64,000 nucleotides of DNA from Bifidobacterium miconisargentati (GTDB lineage Bacteria; Actinomycetota; Actinomycetes; Actinomycetales; Bifidobacteriaceae), in NCBI RefSeq assembly GCF_019331675.1, contig NZ_JAHBBJ010000007.1:83745-147744 (forward strand), in the 5' to 3' direction. Below are positions 1 to 8,837 of the stretch, in pieces. Both the position numbers and the translations under genes were made by a program. The notes beneath the pieces were generated by a model that was given only the letters and a program-made list of their open reading frames with translations, was not told where the DNA came from and did not search any database. Each line of letters opens with the position of its first letter. Within the stretch, counting starts at the first letter, position 1.

Positions 1-203
1 TTGCCGATATGGCATTCCAGCACGCCGGCCAAGTCGCCGGTAAGCGTGTGCGCCCGATGCCTGCGCCTTAGCGTCTCCTTGGATTGCGCGGTGTCTTCAA
101 GCACCAGCCGTATGACTTCTTTGAGCGGGGCCATGTCGACATGCCTGCGTTTGAGTCTCTTGACGTCTCTCTGGAACGCGACGGTGTAATCCGGTTTGAG
201 CAT
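1..203 (-). CDS. YafQ-family mRNA interferase toxin, 3' end outside window
   Basis: Reading leftward from an ATG at 203, about 67 codons are visible before the window edge, beginning MLKPDYTVAFQRDVKRLKRR. The layout matches the RelE/ParE-fold YafQ toxins: a basic N-terminal helix, then an HTLTGDLAGVLECHI segment corresponding to the H-PL-G-W-G-RDAH region of YafQ, which carries catalytic histidines. Family members cleave mRNA on the ribosome. The start lies 3 nt after the stop of the antitoxin gene, so the two are co-transcribed and probably translationally coupled. The C-terminal part with the last catalytic His is not visible, so integrity cannot be judged. Confidence 0.8.
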   Translation of the reverse strand, partial: MLKPDYTVAFQRDVKRLKRRHVDMAPLKEVIRLVLEDTAQSKETLRRRHRAHTLTGDLAGVLECHIG

Positions 204-206
204 CCG

Positions 207-476
207 TCAGATTCCCAACGAGTCGAACATGTCGTCGGCGTTGTTGAACCGTGGTTTGCCGTCGGCGATCTTGCTCTTCGCTTCGGTCAACGCCTGCATG
301 GTTTCGTCCGGTACGGTCGTGTAGGACAGGCTGAGCGGGATGCGCTTCTCGCGCACGATCTGCCGGTAGAACGCGCGGGTGACCGAAGACAGGTCCAGAC
401 CGAAATCCTCGGCGATGGACGCGGCCTTTTGCTTGGTGTCCGCATCCACGCGGACGGTGACCGATGCCATGCTCAT
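207..476 (-). CDS. RelB/DinJ-family antitoxin
   Basis: This 89-aa protein begins with a ribbon-helix-helix sequence (SVTVRVDADTKQKAASIAE, about residues 5-25) typical of RelB/DinJ antitoxins, followed by a helix containing SSVTRAFYRQIV. The C-terminal half, with MFDSLGI at the end, would wrap the toxin. The start is supported by GGGAGG about 7 nt upstream. It sits directly in front of the YafQ-like toxin gene (3-nt gap), the standard antitoxin-first order. Autoregulation is likely because repeated ACAATAG-type sites lie just upstream. Family assignment is firm; pairing with the toxin is inferred from adjacency. Confidence 0.88.
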   Translation of the reverse strand: MSMASVTVRVDADTKQKAASIAEDFGLDLSSVTRAFYRQIVREKRIPLSLSYTTVPDETMQALTEAKSKIADGKPRFNNADDMFDSLGI

Positions 477-497
477 CGTAAACCTCCCAACATCACT

Positions 498-536
498 CTA
501 TTGTAAGACAATAGTATAAGTTCGTATGACAATAGT
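498..536. promoter_or_regulatory. Probable operator of the YafQ/RelB-type operon
   Basis: A perfect 7-bp inverted repeat, CTATTGT-AAG-ACAATAG, lies at 498-514. GACAATAGT occurs at 507-515 and again at 528-536, 21 bp apart, which places both on the same DNA face. The sites lie 22-60 bp upstream of the antitoxin start, where ribbon-helix-helix antitoxins usually bind to repress their own operon. Binding itself is inferred. Confidence 0.55.
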
Positions 537-595
537 CAATAAACATAGGATTCGCCGATTGCCGCGACCGAGACGAGCATGATCATCAGATCCAT
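536..595 (-). CDS. Possible 19-aa hydrophobic peptide
   Basis: A short open frame encodes MDLMIMLVSVAAIGESYVY and is preceded by AAGGACA about 7-8 nt upstream of its ATG. The peptide is hydrophobic and could insert in a membrane. It ends exactly where the antitoxin operator begins. No homology is recognised, and such a short frame can arise by chance. The rest of the gap (596-887) shows no convincing gene or structure. Confidence 0.2.
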   Translation of the reverse strand: MDLMIMLVSVAAIGESYVY

Positions 596-887
596 GTTTG
601 TTGTCCTTGGATGACAACCGCTCCTCCGATCAGCGCGATTCCTTGCGAACAATCATCATGAAGAAAATGAAACGCAACAATGCGCACCCGCGGGATTTTC
701 GGAACGTTCGACGGTTTCGGCGGCAGACTGCTGTCAACAGACCATCATCGGAATGTTGACCGTTGTGATCATTGCTGTCCGATCGGCGCACGCGGCGTCG
801 TCCCTGTATCACAATAATCCGGCGAACCCGCACAACGGTAAACGAACCATAATCGGAACAGGACACGTACGATGTCATTGCGCAAGG

Positions 888-2195
888 TCAAGGAATGGTC
901 GTCGCTCGCGGACGATTGATTGCATATAGCGCGTCAGCACATTGCATGATCAACGGCGGCACCAACGGCAGGAAGTATCGGCTGTTGATGCCGACGACGC
1001 CGGCCTGTCCGGTCAGCGTGAACTGCGTCCATATCGCCGCGTACACCAGCGTCACACACCCCATGATCGCCATCCATGAGATCAGCCAGAACAGCAGTCG
1101 CCGCCGATCACGTCTCCAGGCGATGACGGTCAGCATCAGGGCCGCAGCGGTAAGCGTCCAGAACAGGAACAGCAGCGGCGGCTCCCACCATGACCAGCCC
1201 TGCAAACGAACGATGCTGTAGAACATCCGTGGCAGGAACATATGCGGGGCGGCCAGCAGTTCCCGTTGCCTTTGCCGCACCTCATCGTACGGGACTCGCG
1301 ACGGGTTCGTGGCGAATCCGGTTCCCAGCTTCAACCACGCCAGCAACAACATAACCGGCAGCACGCATCCGGCGACGAGGATGAGCCGTGAACGCACCGG
1401 CATACGACGGTGGGCGATCATCGGCAGCAACGTCATGAGCAGGCACGGCGCGTACGCGAACTTCGACAACGCCAGCACCCCGGTCGTTCCGACCAGCAGC
1501 ACGCAGTCGCCGGCGCTGATCCGATCGGATTGCAGGCATCGGATCAGCATGCAGGCCAATGGCAGGGATAGAGCGACCACCGTCGAGTCAGGAGAGAACA
1601 TGAACGAATCCGGCACCGCCAGACACACGGCCAACAACCCAGCCAACAGGCGAAACCAACGAGGCGACACCCCGGCCAGCAAACGCAAGCCGATCCACAC
1701 CGCCGCGAGATAGACGGCCAGCTGGAACACTTCGGCGAGATAGAACCGCCATGCCGCGTCCAATCGCAGCAGGCGTCCGGCGGCGAAGGCGGCCAGCTGC
1801 GGCAGGTACGCGATCGGCGGGTACACGGCAGTGTTGTCGAACGGCGCCTCGCTGCGATGCCCGTCGTGGACGGTGATGGACGAGGCGTTCACCAAACCGG
1901 ACACGTAATGGCGATCGTTGGCCAGCGAGAACGCGACCACGTCATCATCGACCCAGCCGCCCGTGTTGTGTTCCGCGTCGGGATGATAGTCGGACGCCGC
2001 GTGTACAGGTCGGGCGATCACGTCGCCGTTGAGCATCGCGTCCACACGGTACACGTGCGCCCACACGTCCGGCGTCGACCCCGGAGGAGTCAGTATGATG
2101 CCCAGCACGCCGCACAGCGCCACCAACGCAAGCACGATGACCGTCGTTCGACCTTGACGCGACCGGCCATCGTGACCATTCGGATACGGATTCAT
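888..2195 (-). CDS. DUF2142 family polytopic membrane protein
   Basis: A roughly 435-residue protein with about ten hydrophobic segments. After the first helix (about residues 17-36) comes TPPGSTPDVWAHVYRVDAML, which matches the P-D-xx-H-xYR signature of DUF2142 proteins. That extracytoplasmic loop occurs in a family related to GT-C glycosyltransferases. DUF2142 proteins are often found in surface polysaccharide loci; the substrate is unknown. The ATG at 2195 fits the first helix, but a GTG at 2258 in the same frame is possible and neither has a strong ribosome binding site. The gene stands alone and divergent from the GNAT gene. A cell-surface glycan role is suggested by the nearby GT2/GT39 genes. 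Confidence 0.75.
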   Translation of the reverse strand: MNPYPNGHDGRSRQGRTTVIVLALVALCGVLGIILTPPGSTPDVWAHVYRVDAMLNGDVIARPVHAASDYHPDAEHNTGGWVDDDVVAFSLANDRHYVSGLVNASSITVHDGHRSEAPFDNTAVYPPIAYLPQLAAFAAGRLLRLDAAWRFYLAEVFQLAVYLAAVWIGLRLLAGVSPRWFRLLAGLLAVCLAVPDSFMFSPDSTVVALSLPLACMLIRCLQSDRISAGDCVLLVGTTGVLALSKFAYAPCLLMTLLPMIAHRRMPVRSRLILVAGCVLPVMLLLAWLKLGTGFATNPSRVPYDEVRQRQRELLAAPHMFLPRMFYSIVRLQGWSWWEPPLLFLFWTLTAAALMLTVIAWRRDRRRLLFWLISWMAIMGCVTLVYAAIWTQFTLTGQAGVVGINSRYFLPLVPPLIMQCADALYAINRPRATTIP

Positions 2196-2379
2196 GACAA
2201 ACCACCACAGGACTCCGCGGACCGGCACCATGCCGGACGTAATCCATGATGACCACACTCCGGCGATTCACACCAATCGAAGCGGAATCCGTCATCTTTA
2301 GACGACAGCAGGATGCAAGAACACGGCGATCCGAACGGCCGAGTGTAATGTAATCCGCATCGTAACAATGGAGGTGACT

Positions 2380-2901
2380 ATGCAGTTGGTCGAGACATGG
2401 CTGGCGGATCCGGAGCGCGCGTTCGAGCTGTTCGTGAAGTTCCCGGCGGAGGAGACGGGATTCGAGAACCCCGCGGCCGGCATGGACCATGAGCAGTTCG
2501 CCGCATACGTGCAAGGCTTGCGCAACGAGTCGAGGGGCGTCGGATTGCCGGACGGCTGGGTGCCGGCCACCAAATACATCCTCGTCAACGACGAAGGCGA
2601 GTACGTGGGCATCTTCAACCTGCGCCACCGGCTCACCGAATTCCTGAGCAACGGGCCGGGCCACATCGGTTACGGCATCGCCCGCGAATACCGTGATCGC
2701 GGCTACGCGACCGCGGGGCTGAAGCTCACGCTCGCCAAAGCGTACGAGCTCGGCATCGAGGAAGCGTATCTGAGCGTGCACAAAACCAATCCCGCGAGCC
2801 TCGCGGTGCAGCGGCATTGCGGCGCGCGCATCGACCATGAGGACGAGCGGGAATACTACACGCGCATTGACACGAGTAAAGGAACAATGCGCGATGAGTG
2901 A
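2380..2901 (+). CDS. GNAT family N-acetyltransferase
   Basis: This 173-aa protein has the GNAT fold order: an N-terminal acceptor region, then YVGIFNLRHRL (strand 4), GHIGYGIAREYRDRGYAT (acetyl-CoA pyrophosphate loop, R-x-x-G-Y-A type) and LSVHKTNPASLAVQRHCG (the N-x-x-S-xx-xx-x-G motif near the C-terminus). GGAGGTGA immediately before position 2380 fixes the start there rather than at the ATG 12 nt upstream. Substrate cannot be deduced. Its 3' end overlaps the ASCH gene by 8 nt, indicating an operon. Confidence 0.85.
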   Translation: MQLVETWLADPERAFELFVKFPAEETGFENPAAGMDHEQFAAYVQGLRNESRGVGLPDGWVPATKYILVNDEGEYVGIFNLRHRLTEFLSNGPGHIGYGIAREYRDRGYATAGLKLTLAKAYELGIEEAYLSVHKTNPASLAVQRHCGARIDHEDEREYYTRIDTSKGTMRDE

Positions 2902-3373
2902 CGATACGACGATGCCGAACCTGCCCCTACCACCGGAATACGCCGATCTGCCGAAGGCCGAGTTCATGACGCCCGGGCCGACACGTGATCGGCTGGTCGG
3001 ACTGATTCTTGACGGCGTGAAGACGGCCACTGCCTCGCTGCTGATCGACTATGAGGAGTGCGGCGATCCGTTGCCCCGCGTCGGCGATCGCACCGTCCTG
3101 GTCGATTCAAATGGACAGGGCGTAGCGGTATTAACCACCACCGATGCCGCCGTGGTCCGTTTGGGCGACGTGACCGACCGACATGCTTTGGCCGAAGGCG
3201 AAGGCGACACGACCGCGGCGCAATGGCGGCGCACGCATGAGGCGTATTGGAACTCCGAAGAATACCGTGCATGGTTCACCGACCCGACGTTCCCTATCAA
3301 CGACGACACACTCGTGGTATTGGAACGCTTCACCGTCATGGAACGTTGCATGAACGCTGCGAGGAACAGCTAA
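2894..3373 (+). CDS. ASCH domain-containing protein
   Basis: A 159-aa protein whose central part fits the ASCH domain, a PUA-like beta-barrel that binds RNA or nucleotide derivatives. Visible pieces are RLVGLILDGVKTATASLLIDYE, where the G-x-K-T-A-T-x-S element contributes to the ligand pocket, then a VGDRTVLVDSNGQGVAVLTTT strand pair and an AEGEGDTTAAQWRRTHEAYW helix typical of the YqfB/YhfF-like subgroup. The start overlaps the end of the acetyltransferase gene, so translation is probably coupled. Some ASCH proteins hydrolyse modified nucleosides; activity here is not established. Confidence 0.85.
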   Translation: MSDDTTMPNLPLPPEYADLPKAEFMTPGPTRDRLVGLILDGVKTATASLLIDYEECGDPLPRVGDRTVLVDSNGQGVAVLTTTDAAVVRLGDVTDRHALAEGEGDTTAAQWRRTHEAYWNSEEYRAWFTDPTFPINDDTLVVLERFTVMERCMNAARNS

Positions 3374-3653
3374 ACGATCCGCACGAGCATCAACCCTCAA
3401 CGGCATGCAATGACGATTCGCGTCGCATCGATTGAACCACGATGGTTCGGGAGAGAGGGCGCGGCTGCCAACACTCGTTTGAACTCCCTTACGTCGCCCC
3501 CCCACATACCCTGAAACGGCAATGAGGGTAATGCGTCCGACAAACCAGGGGTGATACAGGCATGTTCCACGTTCCGACGAACGCACACTGGAATCGTACT
3601 GACACAAGTCATACGACGGATCGCAAGGTGGCGCTCGCCGACGGGAAGAAGGC
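3374..3653. other. Intergenic region with a second, decayed copy elsewhere
   Basis: No gene is supported here. The stretch 3465-3566 (containing GAACTCCCTTACGTCGCC and CTGAAACGGCAAT) has a recognisable diverged copy at about 17296-17395. That copy is directly followed by a copy of the end of the GT39 gene, showing that this leader belongs to a duplicated glycosyltransferase locus. A GAAGAAGG ribosome-binding sequence precedes the next gene. Confidence 0.6.
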
Positions 3654-4844
3654 ATGATTATGGTCAATCGGTATTCGCAGCATCGCCGTACCACTCATGC
3701 TCCTGTGAAACGCAACCCCCGTGCGGCGATGGATATCGCAGATAATGCGTATCCCGAACGGCAGGTCACGCTGTCCATCGTCGTGCCCTGCCATAACGAG
3801 GAGGAGTGCCTGCCGCTGTTCCTGTCATCAGCCGCGCGGGCCGTCCGCGAAATCATGGCGGTGTATCCCGGTACGACGGCCGAAGTAGTGCTGATCGACG
3901 ATGGTTCCACGGATGGGACGGCAGCGTTGTTGCGACAGGCCGCGGATGAACAGCAACTGTCATGCCATAACCCGGCGAAATCACGCCGTACCAGCGGTAT
4001 CCCCGCGTCAAACCTGGATATGCCGCCCTTCGCAGTCCGCTGGCTGTCGCTGTCCCGCAATTTCGGTAAGGAAGGCGCGTTGCTCGCCGGACTGGACGCC
4101 GCACAAGGCGATTTCGTGGCGGTGATGGACGCCGATTTGCAGGACCCGCCGTCGCTGCTGCCGCGCATGTTCTCGATGCTTGCCGACGACCCGACACTGG
4201 ATTGCGTAGCGACGCGACGCACCACGCGCGCAGGCGAGCCGCCGATTCGATCCGTGTGCGCACATATGTTCTACCGGCTGATGAACGCCATGTCGCCGGT
4301 TGAGGTGCCTGATGGCGCGCGTGATTACCGTATGATGCGGCGACGGGTCGTCGATGCGTTGACGTCGCTGACCGAACGCAACCGGTTCTCCAAGGGACTG
4401 TACGCATGGGTGGGATTCCATACGGCATGGATCGACTATCCGAACACGCGCCGGGCTGCGGGCAAGTCCAGTTGGAACTTCTTCGCGTTGGTCCGCTACG
4501 CGATTGAAGGTCTTATTTCATGCTCCACTGTGCCGCTAGCCGTAGCCTCGTACATCGGGTTGCTGCTGTGCGCCGTCGCGTTCGGAGCGACCTGTTTCAT
4601 CGCTGTTCGCGCTGCCATGTTCGGCGACCCGGTGGCCGGCTGGCCGTCGCTCGCGTGCATCATCACGTTCATCGGCGGACTCCAGCTGATGTGCCTGGGT
4701 ATCATCGGCCGGTATCTGGCGAACACGTACCTGGAATCCAAACGCCGGCCGAACTACATCGTGCGCGACGGCAACATCAACGTTCGTGATACCGGCAATA
4801 CCCGTTTCGACCGTCCGGTACATGACGGGGAGATGCCGTCATGA
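3654..4844 (+). CDS. Family 2 glycosyltransferase, DPM/GtrB-like, membrane anchored
   Basis: This 396-aa protein has a GT-A catalytic domain starting SIVVPCHNEEECLPLF (about residues 41-56). It continues with VVLIDDGSTDGT, the nucleotide-binding DD pair at residues 82-83, and AVMDADLQDPP, the metal-binding DxD. The C-terminal third has two hydrophobic hairpin helices (about 285-345), as in bactoprenol-phosphate glycosyltransferases of the GtrB/DPM type. These transfer a sugar from UDP- or GDP-sugar to a polyprenyl phosphate at the inner membrane face. The next gene overlaps by 4 nt (ATGA) and encodes a GT39-like transferase of the kind that uses polyprenyl-phosphate sugars, so the pair forms a functional unit. 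The start may be 3654 or the ATG 6 nt later. Confidence 0.85.
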   Translation: MIMVNRYSQHRRTTHAPVKRNPRAAMDIADNAYPERQVTLSIVVPCHNEEECLPLFLSSAARAVREIMAVYPGTTAEVVLIDDGSTDGTAALLRQAADEQQLSCHNPAKSRRTSGIPASNLDMPPFAVRWLSLSRNFGKEGALLAGLDAAQGDFVAVMDADLQDPPSLLPRMFSMLADDPTLDCVATRRTTRAGEPPIRSVCAHMFYRLMNAMSPVEVPDGARDYRMMRRRVVDALTSLTERNRFSKGLYAWVGFHTAWIDYPNTRRAAGKSSWNFFALVRYAIEGLISCSTVPLAVASYIGLLLCAVAFGATCFIAVRAAMFGDPVAGWPSLACIITFIGGLQLMCLGIIGRYLANTYLESKRRPNYIVRDGNINVRDTGNTRFDRPVHDGEMPS

Positions 4845-6553
4845 CGACAGTGAAGGACGAAGCCGTCATTCCGGACACCGGACATGCCTGTGAAAGCACC
4901 GACGATGGCCGTGCCGGTTGGATCGCATCCGCTATCTGCCGCTCAATCCCCGCACTGGCTGCCTGCTGCGCGCTGGCGACGACAGTCTTGAGCTGGCTGA
5001 TGGGCCGCAATCAGTCGTTGTGGTTCGACGAACAGTACTCGCTGATATTGGCGAGTCGACCGGTATCGGAACTGATCACGCTCACCACCGTCGACGCGCA
5101 TCCGCCGTTGTACTATCTGCTGCTCAAGACTTGGATGCCCGTCGCCGGTGACAACGTCGCATTGCTGCGACTACCGAACTGCGCGTGCCTCGGCCTTGCC
5201 GTGTTCGTGCTGATCATGTTGATGCGTGACCTGTTCGGCGACCGCGTCGCAGTGGCGTGCATGCCGATGCTGGTGTGCGGCGGATTCATGCTGCGCTACG
5301 GCTACGAGCTGCGCATGTACTCGCCTGCGATGCTGCTGGCCGTGGGTGGCACGACGATGCTGTTGCACGCGGTCGGGTTGATCGGGCAGCGCGACCGTCG
5401 GCATCACGTTGCGGATGCGGCCGAGATTGACGTGGGCAATCGACAAGACGACTGTTGCTGATCGCATGATCGACGTCGTCGCATCGCATGGTGGTGCGCG
5501 TACGCCGTGACCGTCACGCTCGGCACGCTGACGTTGTATCTGACCGCATTCGTATGGCTGACGCACGCGATCTGGCTCACCGCGCGCTCATGGCGCATGC
5601 GACGACTGTCCGCATGGCGATGGCTGTTCGCCTATGCCGCGTCGATCATACTGTTTCTGCCGTGGATGTCGGCGTTGCTGGGCCAGCTCGGCGGAAGTTC
5701 CGTGCTGCCGCCGGTCCGTCGACGCGCGAACATGTCCGGCGTGGCCAATGCGTTCGACGTCATGCTGCTCGGTATGACGGAAACAGAGCTGCCGTCGATC
5801 GTCTCGCTGCTGGTCGCGGCCGCGATGACATTGATCGTCGGCATACTCATTGCGGAACATTGGCGCGAGCGACAGCCGGTTAGTGCGACGGCATCGCAGG
5901 AGTCTGCCAAAGCCATGCGGCTGTTCGTCATGCTGTTCGTCATGTTGTTCGCCATGCCGGCCGCGTTCCTGATGGCATGGTCCGCCGTCAAGGAACTGTT
6001 CAGCGGCGGATACGGCATGTTCTCCGTGCGCTATCTGAGCGTGGTCGCGCCGTTCTTCTATGCCACGCTCGCGCTGGCGTGCGTTGTCGCCTATCGGACG
6101 CGCGGACGCTGCGCAATGATCGTCTACGTTGCGATAGTCGCGATACTGGCCGCCGGAACGATTGCGTATGGCGTGCGAGGCAACCATAGTTTCGACCGCA
6201 ACGATACGCCCGGATCGGCTACGCTCAGCCAACAGGTTGTCTGCTCGGCCGCGCAGCCGGTCGTCGCGCAGGACGAATACACGTACATCGATGCATACTG
6301 GTACTACCGCGACTGCCCGCACTACTACTTCCTGGAATCAGGCGACGTTCCCGATCGCGGCGGATACGCGCCGCTGCATGATTCCGCCGCGCAACTGAAA
6401 ACCGTCGCCGATCTCAGCGCGAACCGGTTCACGCTCCTGTCCTGGTCCACAACACGCAACTACGACAAATTCCTCGGCTCCACAGCCGACCAATGGACGC
6501 AAACCGGCATCATCAAGCGTGATGCGAACGCAGCCATCGCCTACCGTCGATGA
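4841..6553 (+). pseudogene. GT39/ArnT-like polyprenyl-phosphate-sugar glycosyltransferase interrupted by in-frame TGA
   Basis: Two open segments in one frame (4841-5461 and 5462-6553) together make a 570-codon membrane protein. The first has an N-terminal helix and then QSLWFDEQYSLILAS, whose D63-E64 pair matches the catalytic acidic loop of GT39/ArnT-like GT-C enzymes, followed by DAHPPLYYLLLK. The second continues with multiple helices and a soluble extracytoplasmic C-terminal domain. They are separated only by a TGA at 5459-5461 (codon 207) in a poorly conserved cytoplasmic loop; reading through restores a continuous transmembrane topology. A single nonsense mutation or sequencing error is the simplest explanation. 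The partner GT2 gene upstream would make the lipid-linked donor. If real, the N-terminal fragment keeps the acidic motif but lacks the rest of the channel and the periplasmic domain, so it is probably inactive. Confidence 0.75.
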
Positions 6554-6648
6554 CCGGTTCTCGCGGAACAAAAACCCATGAAGGCATCTTTTAAGGAGCA
6601 ACGCTGAAATGGGAGAGACTGGACGGGCCAAGAGCCATCGCCGAAGCC

Positions 6649-6704
6649 ACTGTCATGCGATTGCATGACAGCATGTTGTCCGGCTTACGTGACGGCGCTA
6701 TATA
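6649..6704 (+). promoter_or_regulatory. Regulon operator copy 1 with downstream promoter
   Basis: A perfect 8-bp inverted repeat with 4-nt spacer (TGTCATGC-GATT-GCATGACA) occupies 6651-6670. Five nt later TTGTCC (6676-6681) and, after exactly 17 nt, TATATA (6699-6704) form a good sigma70-type promoter. The palindrome abuts the -35 box, the position of an activator site. It leads to the bacteriocin-associated permease gene. The other copies are at 9548, 12525, 16223 and 17502. Confidence 0.75.
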
Positions 6705-6770
6705 TCGACTTATCACATGATCGTCGAAAGGGATTCGTCTTATCCAAACGTTTCTAGAGGGGGAGGGATT

Positions 6771-8834
6771 ATGCGGAGTGGTTCCATTCGTCTTGCGTTG
6801 TGGATCGCGGCTTTCGTCGCGGTCCTGGGATCGTTTCTGATCCTGAATGCGTTGGATTTGTCGGCGCCTCTTGCGGTGCGGGCCACCGTGCAGGTGTCTG
6901 GGCCGTCCCCTCGGGTCAGGAGCGAGGAGACGATCGACGTGATATCCGAGGTGGCGCAGGCGAACAGGGTCAATATCACCAAGAATGTCGCCGATGTGCA
7001 GGACCCCGGCGGGGCCAGGCATGTATATGTCGCCGTGGGCAATCCTGCCGGCGGGGCCGCGTCATGGATCAATCATGGTTATCCGTCGTTCAACACCTCG
7101 ATGCGGACCACGGTCGGCCGGATGGGCGACTTGGCCGGCTCCGACCCCCGTGGCACGTACTACGTGTTCGACGGGTCGGCCACGTCGGCGGTAGACATGC
7201 AGCGTGAACTGCGAGATCAGGGGTACAGCGTTCTGGTCAAGACGAGCTTCCTCGGCTCGTATGCGCAATGGGTCATCGGCAGGCCCGTCGGGGTGAGTCT
7301 GGTCGTCGCGCTGCTGCTGTGCGCGACGCTCGCGGGCGGTTTCTCCTTGATGAACGCGAAGGGATACGCCGTACAGAGGCTCCACGGGGCGGGTCCGCTG
7401 GTGTTGATGGGGCGGGATATCAAGGCCAATGCGGCCGCCTGCCTGCTGGGAATGTGCGTCGTGGCCACCGTCGTATGCGGGCCGGTGATGGCGTACAACC
7501 ACGGGGCCCAGTGGAGTTTGTTCGGTATGCTGTCGGCCGTGATCTTCCTGGCCGTATGTGTGGTCATGGCGGCCGCCTATGGCGTGGGCTTCGCGATCGC
7601 ATCCGCGGAGCCGTTGCTGTCCGCGGTCAAGGGGCGGCTGCCCTGCAGGCTGCCTTCCATCATGGTGTATTGCGTCCGCGTGCCGGCCGTGTTCATCACC
7701 ATATGGGCGGTGACCCTTCTCTTCACGGCCCTGGGCGACCTGCACAACCAGCAGCAGGCCCAGGAGGCATGGCGGGACGCCGGCGGGGTGGCACAGGTGC
7801 ATCTCAATCCGAACCTGTCGCCGGAGGAACAGGACGAATACAGTCGCAAAACCGGTGAATGGCTGGAACGGGCCGAGGACGAAGGACGGATGGTCCTGGC
7901 CCATGAAGACGACCTTCGTTTCATGTCGTCCCCGGCGGACGACGGGCAAACGGTATCAGGCACGGTGCTGCTGGTCAACGGCAACTATCTGCGGCACCAG
8001 ACGGTCAAAGACGATGACGGGCATCGCCTGACGGCCGGCGGTGACGGTGTCACGGTGGTGATACCGTATGCCGCGGATGCGGCGGCCACGAAAACATACG
8101 AGAATGCGATCGGCAGCTGGGTGCAATCCCGGACATCCGCCCGCGGCATCGCCGTCCCCGAGATCGATTACGTGCGCGGCGACAGGGGCCAGCAGCTGTT
8201 CAGCTACGGGTCCGCCCTGCCCGACACCCCGGCCCTGTTCGACGACGCGCTGCTCGTCGTGGCCGACAATGATAGCGGACTGTTCTCCACTGACGATTAC
8301 GCCGCGTATGCCAGCCAGGGCGACGCGCTGCTGGAAAGCACGCGATACGCGCTTGTCTCCTCGCGACAGGCCGGCTTGAAGGACTTCATCTTCGCCGTGA
8401 ACGATGCCGGGCAAAGCGCCGCAGCGCATTACGCGCAGCTCAGGTCGGACCTGATCGTCCACGTATACAACGTCGCGATGTCCGTCATAGTCCTTATCGC
8501 CTCGGCCGTGGCCATCGCCCAGATCAGGGTCCGTGAACGCGCCCAGACCATCTTCGCCCGCTACATTCACGGATGGTCCTTCACGAGAACCCATCTGAGT
8601 CTGGTCATGGTCGAATCGGCGCTGATGGCCGCCCCGTGCATATGGTTCGCGGCGCAGACCGTTCGGGCCGCCGGTCGAATCGTAGTCTCATATGCCCAGA
8701 ACGATCCGTCGCTGCTCGACGGATACCAGCCGCTCCTTGCCATGCTCATCGCCGTGACGAGTTTCGCGGTCTGCATGCTGTCCACCGCCATATACGTGCG
8801 CAGAAACGTCCAGGCCCACACCCGGGAGGAGTAA
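6771..8834 (+). CDS. Bacteriocin-associated integral membrane protein (FtsX-like ABC permease)
   Basis: A 687-aa membrane protein starting at the ATG at 6771, which follows a strong GGGGGAGGG. It has an N-terminal helix (about residues 5-25), an extracytoplasmic domain, then about three helices (around 175-320). A second large extracytoplasmic domain follows (about 340-560), and three to four C-terminal helices. This MacB/FtsX-like layout, with the RLHGAG-like and YIHGWSF segments after helices, matches the bacteriocin-associated integral membrane family (DUF1430) found with lactococcin 972-type systems. The ATPase gene follows after 3 nt, so the two form an ABC exporter or immunity complex. 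Expression is probably driven by operator copy 1. No bacteriocin structural gene is visible beside it. Confidence 0.75.
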   Translation: MRSGSIRLALWIAAFVAVLGSFLILNALDLSAPLAVRATVQVSGPSPRVRSEETIDVISEVAQANRVNITKNVADVQDPGGARHVYVAVGNPAGGAASWINHGYPSFNTSMRTTVGRMGDLAGSDPRGTYYVFDGSATSAVDMQRELRDQGYSVLVKTSFLGSYAQWVIGRPVGVSLVVALLLCATLAGGFSLMNAKGYAVQRLHGAGPLVLMGRDIKANAAACLLGMCVVATVVCGPVMAYNHGAQWSLFGMLSAVIFLAVCVVMAAAYGVGFAIASAEPLLSAVKGRLPCRLPSIMVYCVRVPAVFITIWAVTLLFTALGDLHNQQQAQEAWRDAGGVAQVHLNPNLSPEEQDEYSRKTGEWLERAEDEGRMVLAHEDDLRFMSSPADDGQTVSGTVLLVNGNYLRHQTVKDDDGHRLTAGGDGVTVVIPYAADAAATKTYENAIGSWVQSRTSARGIAVPEIDYVRGDRGQQLFSYGSALPDTPALFDDALLVVADNDSGLFSTDDYAAYASQGDALLESTRYALVSSRQAGLKDFIFAVNDAGQSAAAHYAQLRSDLIVHVYNVAMSVIVLIASAVAIAQIRVRERAQTIFARYIHGWSFTRTHLSLVMVESALMAAPCIWFAAQTVRAAGRIVVSYAQNDPSLLDGYQPLLAMLIAVTSFAVCMLSTAIYVRRNVQAHTREE

Positions 8835-8837
8835 CCG

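Noticed and set aside
630..878. 82-codon frame between the toxin-antitoxin pair and the DUF2142 gene
   Set aside because: Arg/Ser-rich, no ribosome binding site, no recognisable motif; looks like random reading of a non-coding gap.
5459..5461. Selenocysteine or programmed readthrough at the TGA in the GT39-like gene
   Set aside because: No SECIS-like structure or conserved cysteine context; a nonsense mutation or sequencing error is simpler.
6613..6672. 19-codon frame with AAGGAG upstream, between the GT39 gene and operator copy 1
   Set aside because: It overlaps the palindrome itself, has no membrane or leader character, and is not present at the other operator copies.
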